Below the pieces are notes generated by a model. The model searched no databases. It saw nothing but the letters and a program-made list of their open reading frames with translations, and had not been told where the DNA came from. Below, in pieces: positions 1-8,260 of a stretch of 64,000 bases of DNA. The DNA is from Rhizobium sp. Root483D2 (GTDB lineage Bacteria; Pseudomonadota; Alphaproteobacteria; Rhizobiales; Rhizobiaceae), in contig NZ_LMFB01000005.1 in NCBI RefSeq assembly GCF_001426685.1, positions 87,907 to 151,906 on the forward strand. The letters run 5' to 3'. The position numbers and the translations under genes were made by a program. Position 1 is the stretch's first letter, and each line of letters begins with the position of its first letter.

Positions 1-143
1 TGTTACGCTAGCAAGAATTTACCCCCAGCGCGCTAGTAAAAAATTAAATGCGGGCGTAACCGCCATGCAATCACCTTGCAACTGCGGATAGATTTTAGGT
101 CTTGTTAACCTGCCAATGCAGTGAAGGCCACCAACCGGTTCAA

Positions 144-497
144 TCAGGGCCGTATCCTTCTACCTTCTGCGTAGCCCGCTTCTTTAAAGTGTTTCTTTGC
201 TTTCGCTTCCGGATCACCGTCTTTCCGAAAATCTGCCAAGTCAGCATTCGCTTTTATATAGTCATCCCAGTTAAACCCTGAATAGCCGGGAAACCTGCTC
301 TCCGCGTTCCCATACAGCTGAAAGTGTTGCAGTGCAGACAAAAATGTACCATCCGATACAGCAAGAGCTACATCTGGGTGAGCTAACAAATAATCAGCCT
401 CGTTGAAGAGCGAATAGCCTCTAAGGAGAGCCTCTACATCCTGGTTGCCATCAGGAACTTTTGTCCAGTTAAACGAGAAAATCTTATTCAGGAGCAA
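144..497 (-). CDS. Small PDV-repeat protein of unknown function
   Basis: About 117 residues, with two copies of a degenerate repeat of the form (D/E)-Y-x3-(H/N)-P/A-D-V/L followed some 20 residues later by H-F/H-Y-x3-G-x-x-E-x-R. Repeats of this kind are seen in secreted calcium-binding proteins and at the N-termini of some alphaproteobacterial glycosyltransferases; the 663-aa protein at 53497-55488 has a similar pair. There is no signal peptide or membrane segment. I chose the TTG at 497 because a GGAGG lies 5 nt upstream; an in-frame TTG at 509 would contain that Shine-Dalgarno sequence. It stands alone, and its function is unknown. It could be a fragment of a longer repeat protein. Confidence 0.55.
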   Translation of the reverse strand: MLLNKIFSFNWTKVPDGNQDVEALLRGYSLFNEADYLLAHPDVALAVSDGTFLSALQHFQLYGNAESRFPGYSGFNWDDYIKANADLADFRKDGDPEAKAKKHFKEAGYAEGRRIRP

Positions 498-971
498 AAC
501 TGCCTCCAATTAAATTTGTCTTATGTATATTAAATTTTTGTGCATCGCAGCATACCTGCTGCCGCAACTTATGCAAGAAATTTATTCGGATAATGGTTTT
601 AAGAAATGGCAGCAAGCGACCGCTAATAATTGGATAGCCGTAGCGCGAAAACACAATTCAAATGTCCAGTATAATGAACAATCGTAACAACGGTTCTTAT
701 AAGAAACCGCCACTTGCAGTACGCATGAAAATGTTGCTCGTTGCATTTCGCGGCGAAAATTAATTTTCCAGTCACGCGTGGCGTCCGCTCTCATTGGCTC
801 TGAAAGGTTCGGCCAATCGTAAAATCGCTAATCCATGGCGCGTCGCATCGGCGTCTAAGATGAAGCTTCACATTGGTAAGGCCTCTCATCAAACCCCTAT
901 ATGCGTAGCCTTCCATTAACCTTCTGTTAACCATTTTCTCGCAGAACGGTGGCAACGGAAAATTTACCAAG
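498..971. other. Intergenic region upstream of minCDE
   Basis: About 470 bases with no convincing gene. A 70-codon leftward frame at 582-794 has no ribosome site and no recognisable motif. The segment is A+T-richer than its surroundings and carries the CtrA-like box at 916-930 close to minC. Confidence 0.5.
916..930 (+). promoter_or_regulatory. Candidate CtrA-binding box upstream of minCDE
   Basis: Reads TTAA, seven bases (CCTTCTG), TTAA, which matches exactly the full TTAA-N7-TTAA consensus of the alphaproteobacterial cell-cycle regulator CtrA. It lies 42 bases upstream of the minC start. In Sinorhizobium the min genes are reported to be in the CtrA regulon, so the location makes sense. Whether CtrA activates or represses here cannot be told from sequence. 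Confidence 0.6.
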
Positions 972-1721
972 TTGAATGATGTGTTAACACAATCCCGGCC
1001 GATCCGTCTTAAGGGGCGATCCTTTCTTGCGCTTGCGTTGGCGCCCGAGCTGCCATTTGAAGATTGGCTCGTGCAGCTCGATGCGCTTGCGTCCCGTTCC
1101 GCCGGGTTCTTCCTGCGGCGCCCGATCGTGCTCGATGTTCAGGGTCTTGAGATCGATCGTGCGCAGCTGCGCGAGCTTGTCAGCCAGCTCGGTGCGCGAA
1201 ACGTCAGAGTGATGGGGATCGAGGGTGCGCGCTCTTCTTTGCTCGGGCCCGACCTGCCGCCAGCCATGCAGGATGGGCGTCCGGCCTCCGATGTGGAATT
1301 GCCGAGTGCCGGGGAAACGGAAAAGCCAGCCTTGGCGGACGCAGCGGTGGTTGAGGCTGTCATAGCCTCTTCCTCTGCACCAACGAAAGCCGCGCCGTCG
1401 CTTGTTGTCAGCCAACCGGTTCGCTCGGGGCAGGCGCTGTTTCATCCCGAGGGCGACATCACCATTACCGGCTCGGTTGCATCCGGTGCGGAAGTGGTCG
1501 CCGGGGGATCGATCCATGTCTATGGCGCGCTGAGAGGGCGGGCGATGGCGGGTACGATGGGCAACGCGTCGGCGCGGATCTTCTGCCGCAAGCTGGAAGC
1601 GGAGCTGATCGCAATCGACGGATTCTACCAGACGGCGGAGGACATGGATCCACGGCTGCGGGGAAAAGCAGTCCAGATCTGGCTTGAAGGCGAGACGATC
1701 AAGGCTGAAGCGCTCGGCTAA
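972..1721 (+). CDS. minC: Septum site-determining protein MinC
   Basis: MinC is the division inhibitor that, recruited to the membrane by MinD, blocks FtsZ polymerisation away from midcell. The 249-residue product has an N-terminal domain containing RLKGRSFLALAL, an alanine/proline-rich linker at about residues 105-150, and a C-terminal beta-helix domain with the typical G-x-ITGSVASGAEVVAGGSIHVYG and R-x-FCRKLEAELIAIDG pattern. Length is normal for the family. The start is the TTG at 972, since no ATG is available nearby and the N-terminal domain begins a few residues later. It is the first gene of minCDE, 33 bases ahead of minD, with a CtrA-like box upstream. A long antisense frame over minC-minD is a shadow. 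Confidence 0.95.
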   Translation: MNDVLTQSRPIRLKGRSFLALALAPELPFEDWLVQLDALASRSAGFFLRRPIVLDVQGLEIDRAQLRELVSQLGARNVRVMGIEGARSSLLGPDLPPAMQDGRPASDVELPSAGETEKPALADAAVVEAVIASSSAPTKAAPSLVVSQPVRSGQALFHPEGDITITGSVASGAEVVAGGSIHVYGALRGRAMAGTMGNASARIFCRKLEAELIAIDGFYQTAEDMDPRLRGKAVQIWLEGETIKAEALG

Positions 1722-1754
1722 AACGAAGACGGTTTTGTTGAATTGGAGAGGTAT

Positions 1755-2570
1755 ATGGGCAAGGTAATTGTGGTGACGTCCGGCAAGGGCGGGGTCGGCA
1801 AGACGACATCGACTGCAGCTTTGGGCGCAGCGCTCGCGCAAAATGGCGACAAGGTCGTGGTGGTGGATTTCGATGTCGGCCTGCGCAATCTCGACCTCGT
1901 GATGGGCGCTGAGCGGCGCGTCGTCTATGATCTCGTCAATGTCATCCAGGGCGAAGCGAAGCTGACGCAGGCGCTGATCCGCGACAAGCGCGTGGAAACG
2001 CTCTACCTGCTCGCCGCCTCGCAAACCCGCGACAAGGACAATCTGACGCCGGAAGGCGTGGAAAAGGTTATCGAGGCGTTGAAGAACGCCTTTGATTGGG
2101 TGATCTGCGACAGTCCCGCAGGCATCGAACGTGGCGCGACGCTCGCCATGCGTCATGCCGACGTTGCGATCGTCGTGACCAATCCGGAGGTGTCCTCGGT
2201 GCGCGATTCCGACCGCATCATCGGACTGCTCGATTCCAAGACACTGAAGGCCGAAAACGGCGAGCAGATGGAAAAGCACCTGCTCTTGACCCGTTACGAC
2301 GCGGGCCGCGCCGAACGCGGCGATATGCTGAAAGTCGACGATGTCCTCGATATCCTGTCGATCCCGCTTCTCGGCATCATTCCGGAAAGCATGGATGTGC
2401 TGCGCGCGTCGAATGTCGGCGCCCCCGTCACGCTCGCGGACGGCCGCAGTGCGCCGGCCATGGCCTATTTCGATGCGGCGCGCAGGTTGAGGGGCGAAAT
2501 CCTGCCGATCACCATCCCCGGCGAAAAGCGCAGCCTGTTCGGCAAGATCTTTGGAAGGAAAGCGGCATGA
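1755..2570 (+). CDS. minD: Septum site-determining ATPase MinD
   Basis: Membrane-cycling ParA/MinD-family ATPase that carries MinC and oscillates with MinE. The deviant Walker A motif GKGGVGKTT lies near the N-terminus, followed by VVVVDFDVGLRNLD (switch I/Walker A') and VICDSPAGIERG (Walker B). The C-terminus ends in a basic amphipathic helix, KRSLFGKIFGRK, the membrane-targeting sequence. I chose ATG 1755 (MGKVIVVTSG), which matches the family N-terminus; an in-frame ATG at 1743 would add MERY and place the GGAGAGG ribosome site inside the gene. Its stop overlaps the minE start in ATGA, implying translational coupling. Confidence 0.97.
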   Translation: MGKVIVVTSGKGGVGKTTSTAALGAALAQNGDKVVVVDFDVGLRNLDLVMGAERRVVYDLVNVIQGEAKLTQALIRDKRVETLYLLAASQTRDKDNLTPEGVEKVIEALKNAFDWVICDSPAGIERGATLAMRHADVAIVVTNPEVSSVRDSDRIIGLLDSKTLKAENGEQMEKHLLLTRYDAGRAERGDMLKVDDVLDILSIPLLGIIPESMDVLRASNVGAPVTLADGRSAPAMAYFDAARRLRGEILPITIPGEKRSLFGKIFGRKAA

Positions 2571-2830
2571 ACCTGTTCCGTCTGTTTTCCAAATCGCAGT
2601 CCGCACCGGCTGCCCGCGAACGGCTGCAGGTGCTGCTCGCGCATGAGCGGGCATCGGCTGGCGATTCCGACCTCGTCGTCAAATTGCGCGACGAAATTCT
2701 CCGGGCGATTTCCAAGCATATGGAGATCGACAGCGAAAAGGTCAGCGTCAAGCTGGAGCGCGGCATCCAGGTCTCGACACTCGTGGTCGATGTCGAAATC
2801 CCCTTCGATGCCACGAGGAAGGCGGCCTGA
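2567..2830 (+). CDS. minE: Cell division topological specificity factor MinE
   Basis: MinE stimulates MinD ATPase and confines MinC action to the poles. The product is 87 residues. The N-terminal membrane-targeting stretch MNLFRLF is followed by the MinD-interacting segment APAARERLQVLLAHER, and the C-terminal half (DEILRAISKHMEID, KVSVKLER) is the topological specificity domain. The ATG at 2567 overlaps the minD stop (ATGA) and gives the standard family length. It is the last gene of minCDE; no canonical U-rich terminator hairpin is obvious directly after it. Confidence 0.96.
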   Translation: MNLFRLFSKSQSAPAARERLQVLLAHERASAGDSDLVVKLRDEILRAISKHMEIDSEKVSVKLERGIQVSTLVVDVEIPFDATRKAA

Positions 2831-2961
2831 AGGCCATCTGCTTCATCCGGCAATAATGCTAGCCGTCCTCCCCGGTGGTCAATCCAGCGCCGATGCGATT
2901 ATGGAACCTTTTCCAAGGATGGCGATTGTGCCTGATGCGCGCAATTGTCAAAGGATTCCCC

Positions 2962-3459
2962 ATGAAAATCGCTCTTATGGCTGCGGTCCTCATCGCAGCC
3001 TTTTCCCAGCCTGTCCTTGCAGACGAAAGCGGTTTTCTCAAATCCATTGGTGGTGCCTGGTCAGGCAAGGGCATCGTGATCACGAAAATCGGCTCCTCCC
3101 CGGTCAATGTAACGTGCACGTTCGCGAGCCGTCCCAGGGGCGCGGCATTGTCCATGACGGGACAGTGCCGGGGTCTGCTTGTCGTGCGCCGGGCAGTCTC
3201 TGCCGATATCAAGGCAAACGGAGCGACTTACAGCGGCACCTATATCGGCCCGTCAGGACGTCCTTCGCGGCTTTCCGGGACCAGGCGCGGCAACACAATC
3301 AACTTTGCCGTCCGCTGGAGCCGGGAGATCAACGGCGATCGCAGCGCCCAGATGACGATCGAAAAGCTTGGCACGAGGGGCTTGCGCCTGCGCACCACGG
3401 ACAAGGATCCAAAGACCGGCCGGAACGTCGTGACGAGCGATATCCGCCTATCCAGGTAG
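2962..3459 (+). CDS. Exported protein of unknown function
   Basis: About 165 residues starting at MKIALMAAVLIAAFSQPVLA, a typical Sec signal peptide with likely cleavage after A-D-A-like residues near position 21. The mature part is a compact beta-rich sequence starting with a W-S-G-K-G motif, containing two cysteines and ending NVVTSDIRLSR; it may form a small beta-barrel. The frame is open further upstream to 2875, but the signal peptide fixes the start at 2962. It is monocistronic between minE and nasT. No function can be assigned. Confidence 0.7.
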   Translation: MKIALMAAVLIAAFSQPVLADESGFLKSIGGAWSGKGIVITKIGSSPVNVTCTFASRPRGAALSMTGQCRGLLVVRRAVSADIKANGATYSGTYIGPSGRPSRLSGTRRGNTINFAVRWSREINGDRSAQMTIEKLGTRGLRLRTTDKDPKTGRNVVTSDIRLSR

Positions 3460-3651
3460 TCAGCATTGGAAGCAGGCTGACGAGTGTGGGGCAGTATTCC
3501 TAAAGTCTACACGCCTTCCCACCCTGGCGCATTAACCTGTGCGGCTGCAGGGGCAAGCCGAAAACGCCTAGCTTTTGATCTTTTTTGAGAATGCCCCAAT
3601 TTTAGGCGATTTCATGTTGCGCTCTGTGTTGCGCTGCGTCATGAATGCCGA

Positions 3652-4239
3652 ATGGCTTATCTCGACCTCACCATTCTTGTCATCGATGAGAACGCGATCC
3701 GCGCGTCGATCATCGAGGAAGGATTGCGCGAGGCGGGGCATGCGAATGTGACCGTCGTGCACGAGGTCAATGGTATTGCGCGGATCATCGAGACGCTGCG
3801 GCCCGATGTGATCTTCATCGATCTGGAAAACCCCAATCGCGACATGATGGAGCACCTGTTCCAGCTGACCCGGACGGTCGGGCGGCCGATCGCCATGTTT
3901 GTCGATCGCTCGGACACGGCCTCCATCGAGGCTGCCGTCGATGCCGGCGTCTCCGCCTATATCGTCGACGGTTTGAAGAAAGAGCGGGTCAAACCAATCC
4001 TCGACATGGCCGTCAGCCGTTTCAACGCGTTCTCAAGACTGCAGCGCGAACTGGCGCAGGCGAAATCGGCGCTTGAAGAGCGCAAGATCGTCGAGCGCGC
4101 CAAGGGCATTTTGATGAAGATGCGCGGTCTGTCGGAAGAGCAGGCTTTCGCACTGCTGCGCCAGACAGCCATGAACGAAAAGAAGAAGATGGCGGACATC
4201 GCGCAAAGCGTCGTTACCGCCGCACGGCTTTTGATGTGA
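3652..4239 (+). CDS. nasT: Nitrate-responsive ANTAR antiterminator NasT
   Basis: NasT is an RNA-binding antiterminator that, when released from NasS by nitrate, lets transcription proceed through the leader of nitrate-assimilation operons. The 195-residue product has an N-terminal response-regulator fold (LTILVIDEN, DVIFIDLENP) and a C-terminal ANTAR helical domain of about 60 residues, with the signature RKIVERAKGILMKMRGLSEEQAFALLR. Start ATG 3652 gives the receiver domain directly. nasS follows after 28 bases. Its likely target is the long leader before nrtA at 5763-5944. Confidence is high for family and strong for role, given the downstream nitrate genes. Confidence 0.93.
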   Translation: MAYLDLTILVIDENAIRASIIEEGLREAGHANVTVVHEVNGIARIIETLRPDVIFIDLENPNRDMMEHLFQLTRTVGRPIAMFVDRSDTASIEAAVDAGVSAYIVDGLKKERVKPILDMAVSRFNAFSRLQRELAQAKSALEERKIVERAKGILMKMRGLSEEQAFALLRQTAMNEKKKMADIAQSVVTAARLLM

Positions 4240-4267
4240 CGGCCGGGATGCCCAGGGAGGCAGTGGA

Positions 4268-5572
4268 GTGAACATGATGACGAAATCCACGCATCCGTCC
4301 GGCGCACCGCCCGGCGGCAATAGCCAACTGGCGGCGCCTGGACGGCTGACCGGCGAAGGTCCGCGCACGCTGCGCGCCGGGTTCATTCCGCTTGTCGATG
4401 CCTCAGTGCTGATTGCAGCCGCCGAATTCGGCTTTGCACAGAAGGAAGGCATCCTTCTCGATCTCGTCAAGGACGTGTCCTGGGCCAATGTCCGCGACCG
4501 GCTGGCCTTCCGCCAGTTTGATATCGCCCATATGCTGTCGCCGATGCCGGTTGCCTCGATGCTGGGGCTTGGCTCCAACCCTTCGCCGACCATCACGCCA
4601 TTTTCGCTGGGGCGTGGCGGTAACGCCATCACGCTTTCGGCCCGGCTCTATGCCCGCATGCGGCGCGAGGCAGAGCTTCCGGAGACGGCCGGCGCACTGG
4701 ACAATGCGCAGGCATTGGCCAAGGTGATACTTGGCATGAAGGCACGCGGCGAACCGCTGCCAACGCTGGGGGTCACCTACCCCTTCTCCTCCCATAACTA
4801 CGAGTTCCGCTTCTGGCTGGCCGCCGGCGGCATCGATCCGGACAGGGATGTCAAACTTGTCGTCGTGCCGCCGCCGATGACATCGGACGCACTGGCAGCT
4901 GGTGCCATCGATGGCTTTTGCGTTGGTGCGCCCTGGAATATGGTCGCGTCCGAACGCGGCGTCGGCCGCATCGTCGCCGCAAAGCAGGATATATGGCCGT
5001 CAGCACCGGAAAAGGTGATCGGCATGCGGCCGGAATGGGCAGAAACTCACCCGGAAACCGTCTCACGGCTGATCGTCGCGCTCGATGCCGCCGCGCGCTG
5101 GTGTGATGATCCGGTCAATCATGATGCACTGTCTGCGGCACTGGCCGACAGCCGCTATATCTCGGCCCCGGTCGATATTATCCGCCGGGTTCTTGCCGGC
5201 GAATTCAACCTTGATGCCGAGGGGAACCGGCGCATTATCACCAACTACTTCACCTTCCATGCGGGCGCGGCCAATTACCCGCGGCCGAGCCAGGCGCTTT
5301 GGCTTTACAGCCAGATGATCCGCTGGGGACAGACCGATTTTTCGCCTGAGGGTGGGACGGCGGCGGCCGCCGCCTATAGGCCGGATATCTACCGCCTTGC
5401 GCTTGGCGGGAAGGCTTGTCCGGCAGAGGCAGACATGGCTATCGAGGGCGCTGCAGACGGTGACCGCTTCATGGATGGCCAGGTCTTCGATCCCGGGCGG
5501 ATCGCCGATTACGTCGCGGGATTTCCGGTCAAAACAGTGCTTCGCGACGGCAGTTTCGGCGATGACATCTGA
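4268..5572 (+). CDS. nasS: Nitrate sensor NasS (cytoplasmic NrtA/CmpA-like)
   Basis: 434 residues of the NrtA/CmpA nitrate-binding family, with LRAGFIPLVDASVLIAAAEFG, the DIAHMLSPMPVASMLG ligand loop and the conserved FWLAAGGIDPD and GFCVGAPWN segments. Unlike the paralogue NrtA encoded next, it has no Tat or Sec signal peptide, as expected of NasS, which binds nitrate in the cytoplasm and holds NasT inactive when nitrate is absent. GTG 4268 is taken as start, with AGGGAGG 7 nt upstream; ATG codons at 4274 and 4277 are alternatives. It forms a two-gene unit with nasT. Confidence 0.92.
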   Translation: MNMMTKSTHPSGAPPGGNSQLAAPGRLTGEGPRTLRAGFIPLVDASVLIAAAEFGFAQKEGILLDLVKDVSWANVRDRLAFRQFDIAHMLSPMPVASMLGLGSNPSPTITPFSLGRGGNAITLSARLYARMRREAELPETAGALDNAQALAKVILGMKARGEPLPTLGVTYPFSSHNYEFRFWLAAGGIDPDRDVKLVVVPPPMTSDALAAGAIDGFCVGAPWNMVASERGVGRIVAAKQDIWPSAPEKVIGMRPEWAETHPETVSRLIVALDAAARWCDDPVNHDALSAALADSRYISAPVDIIRRVLAGEFNLDAEGNRRIITNYFTFHAGAANYPRPSQALWLYSQMIRWGQTDFSPEGGTAAAAAYRPDIYRLALGGKACPAEADMAIEGAADGDRFMDGQVFDPGRIADYVAGFPVKTVLRDGSFGDDI

Positions 5573-5590
5573 CGTTTTGCATTTTGCATT

Positions 5591-5675
5591 GCACAAAATT
5601 TCTCCGGACACGTTAGCACCGCAAAAGCAAACGCTGAAAAATTTTGCAACACAAAGTCATGATCAAATTTTGTGC
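5591..5675 (+). promoter_or_regulatory. Inverted-repeat enhancer candidate upstream of the nrt promoter
   Basis: A perfect 11-base inverted repeat, GCACAAAATTT at 5591-5601 and AAATTTTGTGC at 5665-5675, with a third related half (AAATTTTGCAACAC) between them around 5640. It lies 60-150 bases upstream of the sigma-54 promoter at 5737, the usual place for NtrC enhancer sites, and the GCAC/GTGC cores fit the NtrC half-site. Binding by NtrC is an inference. Confidence 0.4.
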
Positions 5676-5736
5676 GCCGTTATGATTTTCATAGAAAATC
5701 CAGCCGTTTCAATGGGATAGATTTTTCGTTCGAAAC

Positions 5737-5752
5737 TGGCACAGCCATTGCA
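5737..5752 (+). promoter_or_regulatory. Sigma-54 (-24/-12) promoter of the nitrate operon
   Basis: TGGCAC, five bases, TTGCA: an exact match to the RpoN consensus, with the GG and GC elements at the required spacing. It predicts transcription starting near 5763 and leaves a leader of about 180 bases before nrtA. It explains nitrogen-limitation control of nrtABD-nirBD-nasA-cysG. Confidence 0.85.
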
Positions 5753-5762
5753 TGACATAAAT

Positions 5763-5944
5763 CGCAGCGGTCAATGGCGATCGCGGCGAGCCGAACCCAA
5801 GACTGGCGTTCGCACAGACATCGACGTCGTAAGGTTTTTGCAGTCCGGGATGAAATTTCTCCCGGCGGGTGCAATCTCCGAGCGGCGTTTTTTATTGCCA
5901 AATTTCCGGCCCGTCACAGTCCCCGCAACCATAGGGAAGAAACC
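5763..5944 (+). promoter_or_regulatory. nrtA mRNA leader, candidate NasT antitermination target
   Basis: The untranslated leader between the predicted sigma-54 start and nrtA is long enough for an ANTAR-type two-hairpin antiterminator. Seen directly: a stem CGAAC/GTTCG near 5793-5813, a hairpin CCGGGA/TCCCGG around a GAAATTTC core at about 5846-5866, and a G+C-rich stretch followed by six T residues near 5890 that resembles the end of an intrinsic terminator. I could not pair the full terminator stem by eye. The assignment rests mostly on nasTS lying immediately upstream. Confidence 0.45.
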
Positions 5945-7243
5945 ATGACATCTACTTTGAGCAACGGCATAACCCGCCGCACTCTTCTCAAGACGACTGC
6001 GGCAGCGGCCTTGTTCACCGCTATCAAGACCACTTTCCCGTCAGGCGCTTTTGCGGCTACTGCCGGTCCGGAAGTCACCGGTGTCAAGCTCGGCTATATC
6101 GCGCTGACCGATGCGGCCGCGCTGGTGATCGCAAAGGAAAAGGGCTTTTTCGAAAAGCATGGCTTGCCGGATGTCGAGGTTGCCAAGCAGGCCTCCTGGG
6201 GTGCGACGCGCGACAACCTGGTGCTGGGCGGTGCCGCAAACGGCATCGATGGTGCACATATCCTCTCGCCCATGCCCTATCTGATGCATGCCGGCAAGGT
6301 TACGCAAAACAATGTCCCGGTGCCGATGGCAATCCTTGCCCGGCTCAACTGTGACGGCCAGGCAATCTCAGTCGGCAAGGAATATGCCGATACCGGCGTT
6401 CAGCTCGATGCCTCCAAGCTGAAGGCAGCCTTTGCGAAAAAGAAGGCCGACGGCGGCGACATCAAAGTGGCGATGACCTTCCCCGGCGGCACGCATGACC
6501 TGTGGCTGCGCTATTGGCTGGCCGCCGGCGGCATCGATCCCGACAAGGACGTCTCCACCATCGTCGTGCCGCCGCCGCAGATGGTGGCCAATATGAAGGT
6601 CGGCAATATGGACGCGTTCTGCGTCGGCGAGCCGTGGAACGAGCAGCTGGTCAACCAGGGCATCGGCTTTACCGCAGCCTCCACCGGCGAGATCTGGAAG
6701 GGACACCCGGAAAAGGCGCTCGGGCTTCGCGCCGATTGGGTCGAGAAAAACCCCAACGCCGCCAAGGCACTGATGATGGCGGTGATGGAGGCCCAGATCT
6801 GGTGCGAGAGCATGGACAACAAGGACGAAATGGCCGCGATCGTCGGGCGCCGGCAATGGTTCAACGTGCCTGCAAAAGACATTATCGGCCGGTTGAAGGG
6901 CAACATCAACTACGGCAATGGCCGTGTCGCCGATGGTACCGATCTTCAGATGAAGTTCTGGGCGAACGGCGCATCCTACCCGTTCAAGAGCCACGACACC
7001 TGGTTCATCGCCGAGAACATCCGCTGGGGCAAATTCGCGCCCGATACGGACATCAAGGCGCTGGTCAATCAGGTGAACCGCGAAGATATCTGGCGTGCTG
7101 CTGCCGCAGATCTCGGCATTGCCGCCACCGATATTCCGGCGACCACCTCGCGCGGCACGGAAACCTTCTTCGACGGCAAGGTCTTCGATCCGGAAAACCC
7201 GTCCGCCTATCTCGACAGCCTGTCGATCAAGGCTGCGTCCTGA
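5945..7243 (+). CDS. nrtA: Periplasmic nitrate-binding protein of ABC importer
   Basis: 432 residues. It begins with a twin-arginine signal peptide (ITRRTLLKT followed by an alanine-rich hydrophobic stretch and a cleavage region near SGAFA), so the protein is exported folded to the periplasm. The mature domain is NrtA-like: GYIALTDAAALVIAKEKGFF, the ILSPMPYLMH ligand segment, WLRYWLAAGGIDPDKD and MDAFCVGEPWNEQL. ATG 5945 has GGGAAGAAACC just upstream; in-frame codons back to 5774 lie in the leader. It is the first gene of the nitrate operon and is separated from nrtB by a palindromic element. Confidence 0.95.
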   Translation: MTSTLSNGITRRTLLKTTAAAALFTAIKTTFPSGAFAATAGPEVTGVKLGYIALTDAAALVIAKEKGFFEKHGLPDVEVAKQASWGATRDNLVLGGAANGIDGAHILSPMPYLMHAGKVTQNNVPVPMAILARLNCDGQAISVGKEYADTGVQLDASKLKAAFAKKKADGGDIKVAMTFPGGTHDLWLRYWLAAGGIDPDKDVSTIVVPPPQMVANMKVGNMDAFCVGEPWNEQLVNQGIGFTAASTGEIWKGHPEKALGLRADWVEKNPNAAKALMMAVMEAQIWCESMDNKDEMAAIVGRRQWFNVPAKDIIGRLKGNINYGNGRVADGTDLQMKFWANGASYPFKSHDTWFIAENIRWGKFAPDTDIKALVNQVNREDIWRAAAADLGIAATDIPATTSRGTETFFDGKVFDPENPSAYLDSLSIKAAS

Positions 7244-7272
7244 TGGGGTTCACGATGACAGTTGCGGGCACT

Positions 7273-7315
7273 GCCCCTCACCCTAGCCCTCTCCCCGAAA
7301 GGGCGGATGAGGGGC
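7273..7315. repeat. Short palindromic (RIME-like) element between nrtA and nrtB
   Basis: Perfect 8-base arms GCCCCTCA (7273-7280) and TGAGGGGC (7308-7315) enclose a second stem GCCCT/AGGGC around CTCCCCGAA. The sequence resembles rhizobial intergenic mosaic elements. In the transcript it forms a strong hairpin just after nrtA, which could stabilise or terminate the nrtA segment relative to the membrane components. Confidence 0.65.
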
Positions 7316-7354
7316 TCACCAACACAGCCGGATTCACGATCGAGGACGAAGACG

Positions 7355-8248
7355 ATGACAGCAACTGCCCATAAACAACGCCCAACAATACTGCCGGCAA
7401 TATCCAAAAACGGTCAGGTCATCGCCCTGCCCGGCAGGCCCGCTGCGAAATTCAACGCCCGAAAAATGGCAACCGCAATGGCGCGCAACGTCGTGCCGCC
7501 GCTGGTCGTTCTCGCCGTTCTCATGGCCGTCTGGCAGGTTCTCTGTTCGGAGGTGGGCGCGACGCTGCCGCCGCCATCGCAGGTCTGGCAGGAAAGCTAC
7601 GACCTGATCGCCTATCCGTTTTTCAATTACGGATCGCAGGATATCGGTCTTGGCTGGCGTGTGCTGATCTCGCTGCAACGGGTCGCCTATGGCTTCGGCC
7701 TTGCCGCCGTCACCGGTGTTCTCGTCGGTGCGCTGATCGGCCAGTCGATCTGGGCGATGCGGGGTCTCGATCCGATCTTCCAGATCCTGCGCACCGTGCC
7801 GCCGCTCGCCTGGCTGCCGCTGTCGCTGGCCGCATTCCAGGATTCCAACCCTTCGGCGATCTTCGTGATCTTCATCACCTCCATCTGGCCGGTGATCATC
7901 AACACCGCCGTCGGCGTGCGCAACATCCCGCAGGATTACCGCAACGTCGCCAAGGTTCTGTGTCTCAACCAGATCGAGTTCTTCTTCAAGATCATGCTGC
8001 CCTCGGCCGCCCCCTACATCTTCACGGGCCTGCGCATCGGCATTGGCCTCTCCTGGCTTGCCATCGTCGCGGCGGAAATGCTGACCGGCGGTGTCGGCAT
8101 CGGTTTCTTCATCTGGGATGCGTGGAACTCGTCGCGCCTGCCCGACATCATCGTCGCGCTGGCCTATATCGGCGTCGTCGGATTCATCCTCGACAAGCTG
8201 GTTTCGGCTGTCGGCACCATCGTCACGCGCGGCGCCTCGGCAGCTTAA
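7355..8248 (+). CDS. nrtB: Nitrate ABC transporter permease
   Basis: 297-residue inner-membrane permease of the NrtB/SsuC type, with several hydrophobic segments starting VVPPLVVLAVLMAVW. It contains the cytoplasmic EAA-loop region around LCLNQIEFFFKIMLPSAAPYIFTGLRIGIGLSW and ends near a last membrane helix. The start is ATG 7355 (MTATAHKQR), preceded by GAGGACGAAG; the frame is open to 7262, but that stretch is the palindromic repeat. It is followed after 12 bases by the ATPase gene. Confidence 0.93.
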   Translation: MTATAHKQRPTILPAISKNGQVIALPGRPAAKFNARKMATAMARNVVPPLVVLAVLMAVWQVLCSEVGATLPPPSQVWQESYDLIAYPFFNYGSQDIGLGWRVLISLQRVAYGFGLAAVTGVLVGALIGQSIWAMRGLDPIFQILRTVPPLAWLPLSLAAFQDSNPSAIFVIFITSIWPVIINTAVGVRNIPQDYRNVAKVLCLNQIEFFFKIMLPSAAPYIFTGLRIGIGLSWLAIVAAEMLTGGVGIGFFIWDAWNSSRLPDIIVALAYIGVVGFILDKLVSAVGTIVTRGASAA

Positions 8249-8260
8249 GGAGCATCGATC

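Noticed and set aside
984..2654. 556-codon antisense frame over minC-minD
   Set aside because: A G+C-rich codon-position shadow: arginine/histidine/alanine-rich, no domain, and it covers two certain genes.
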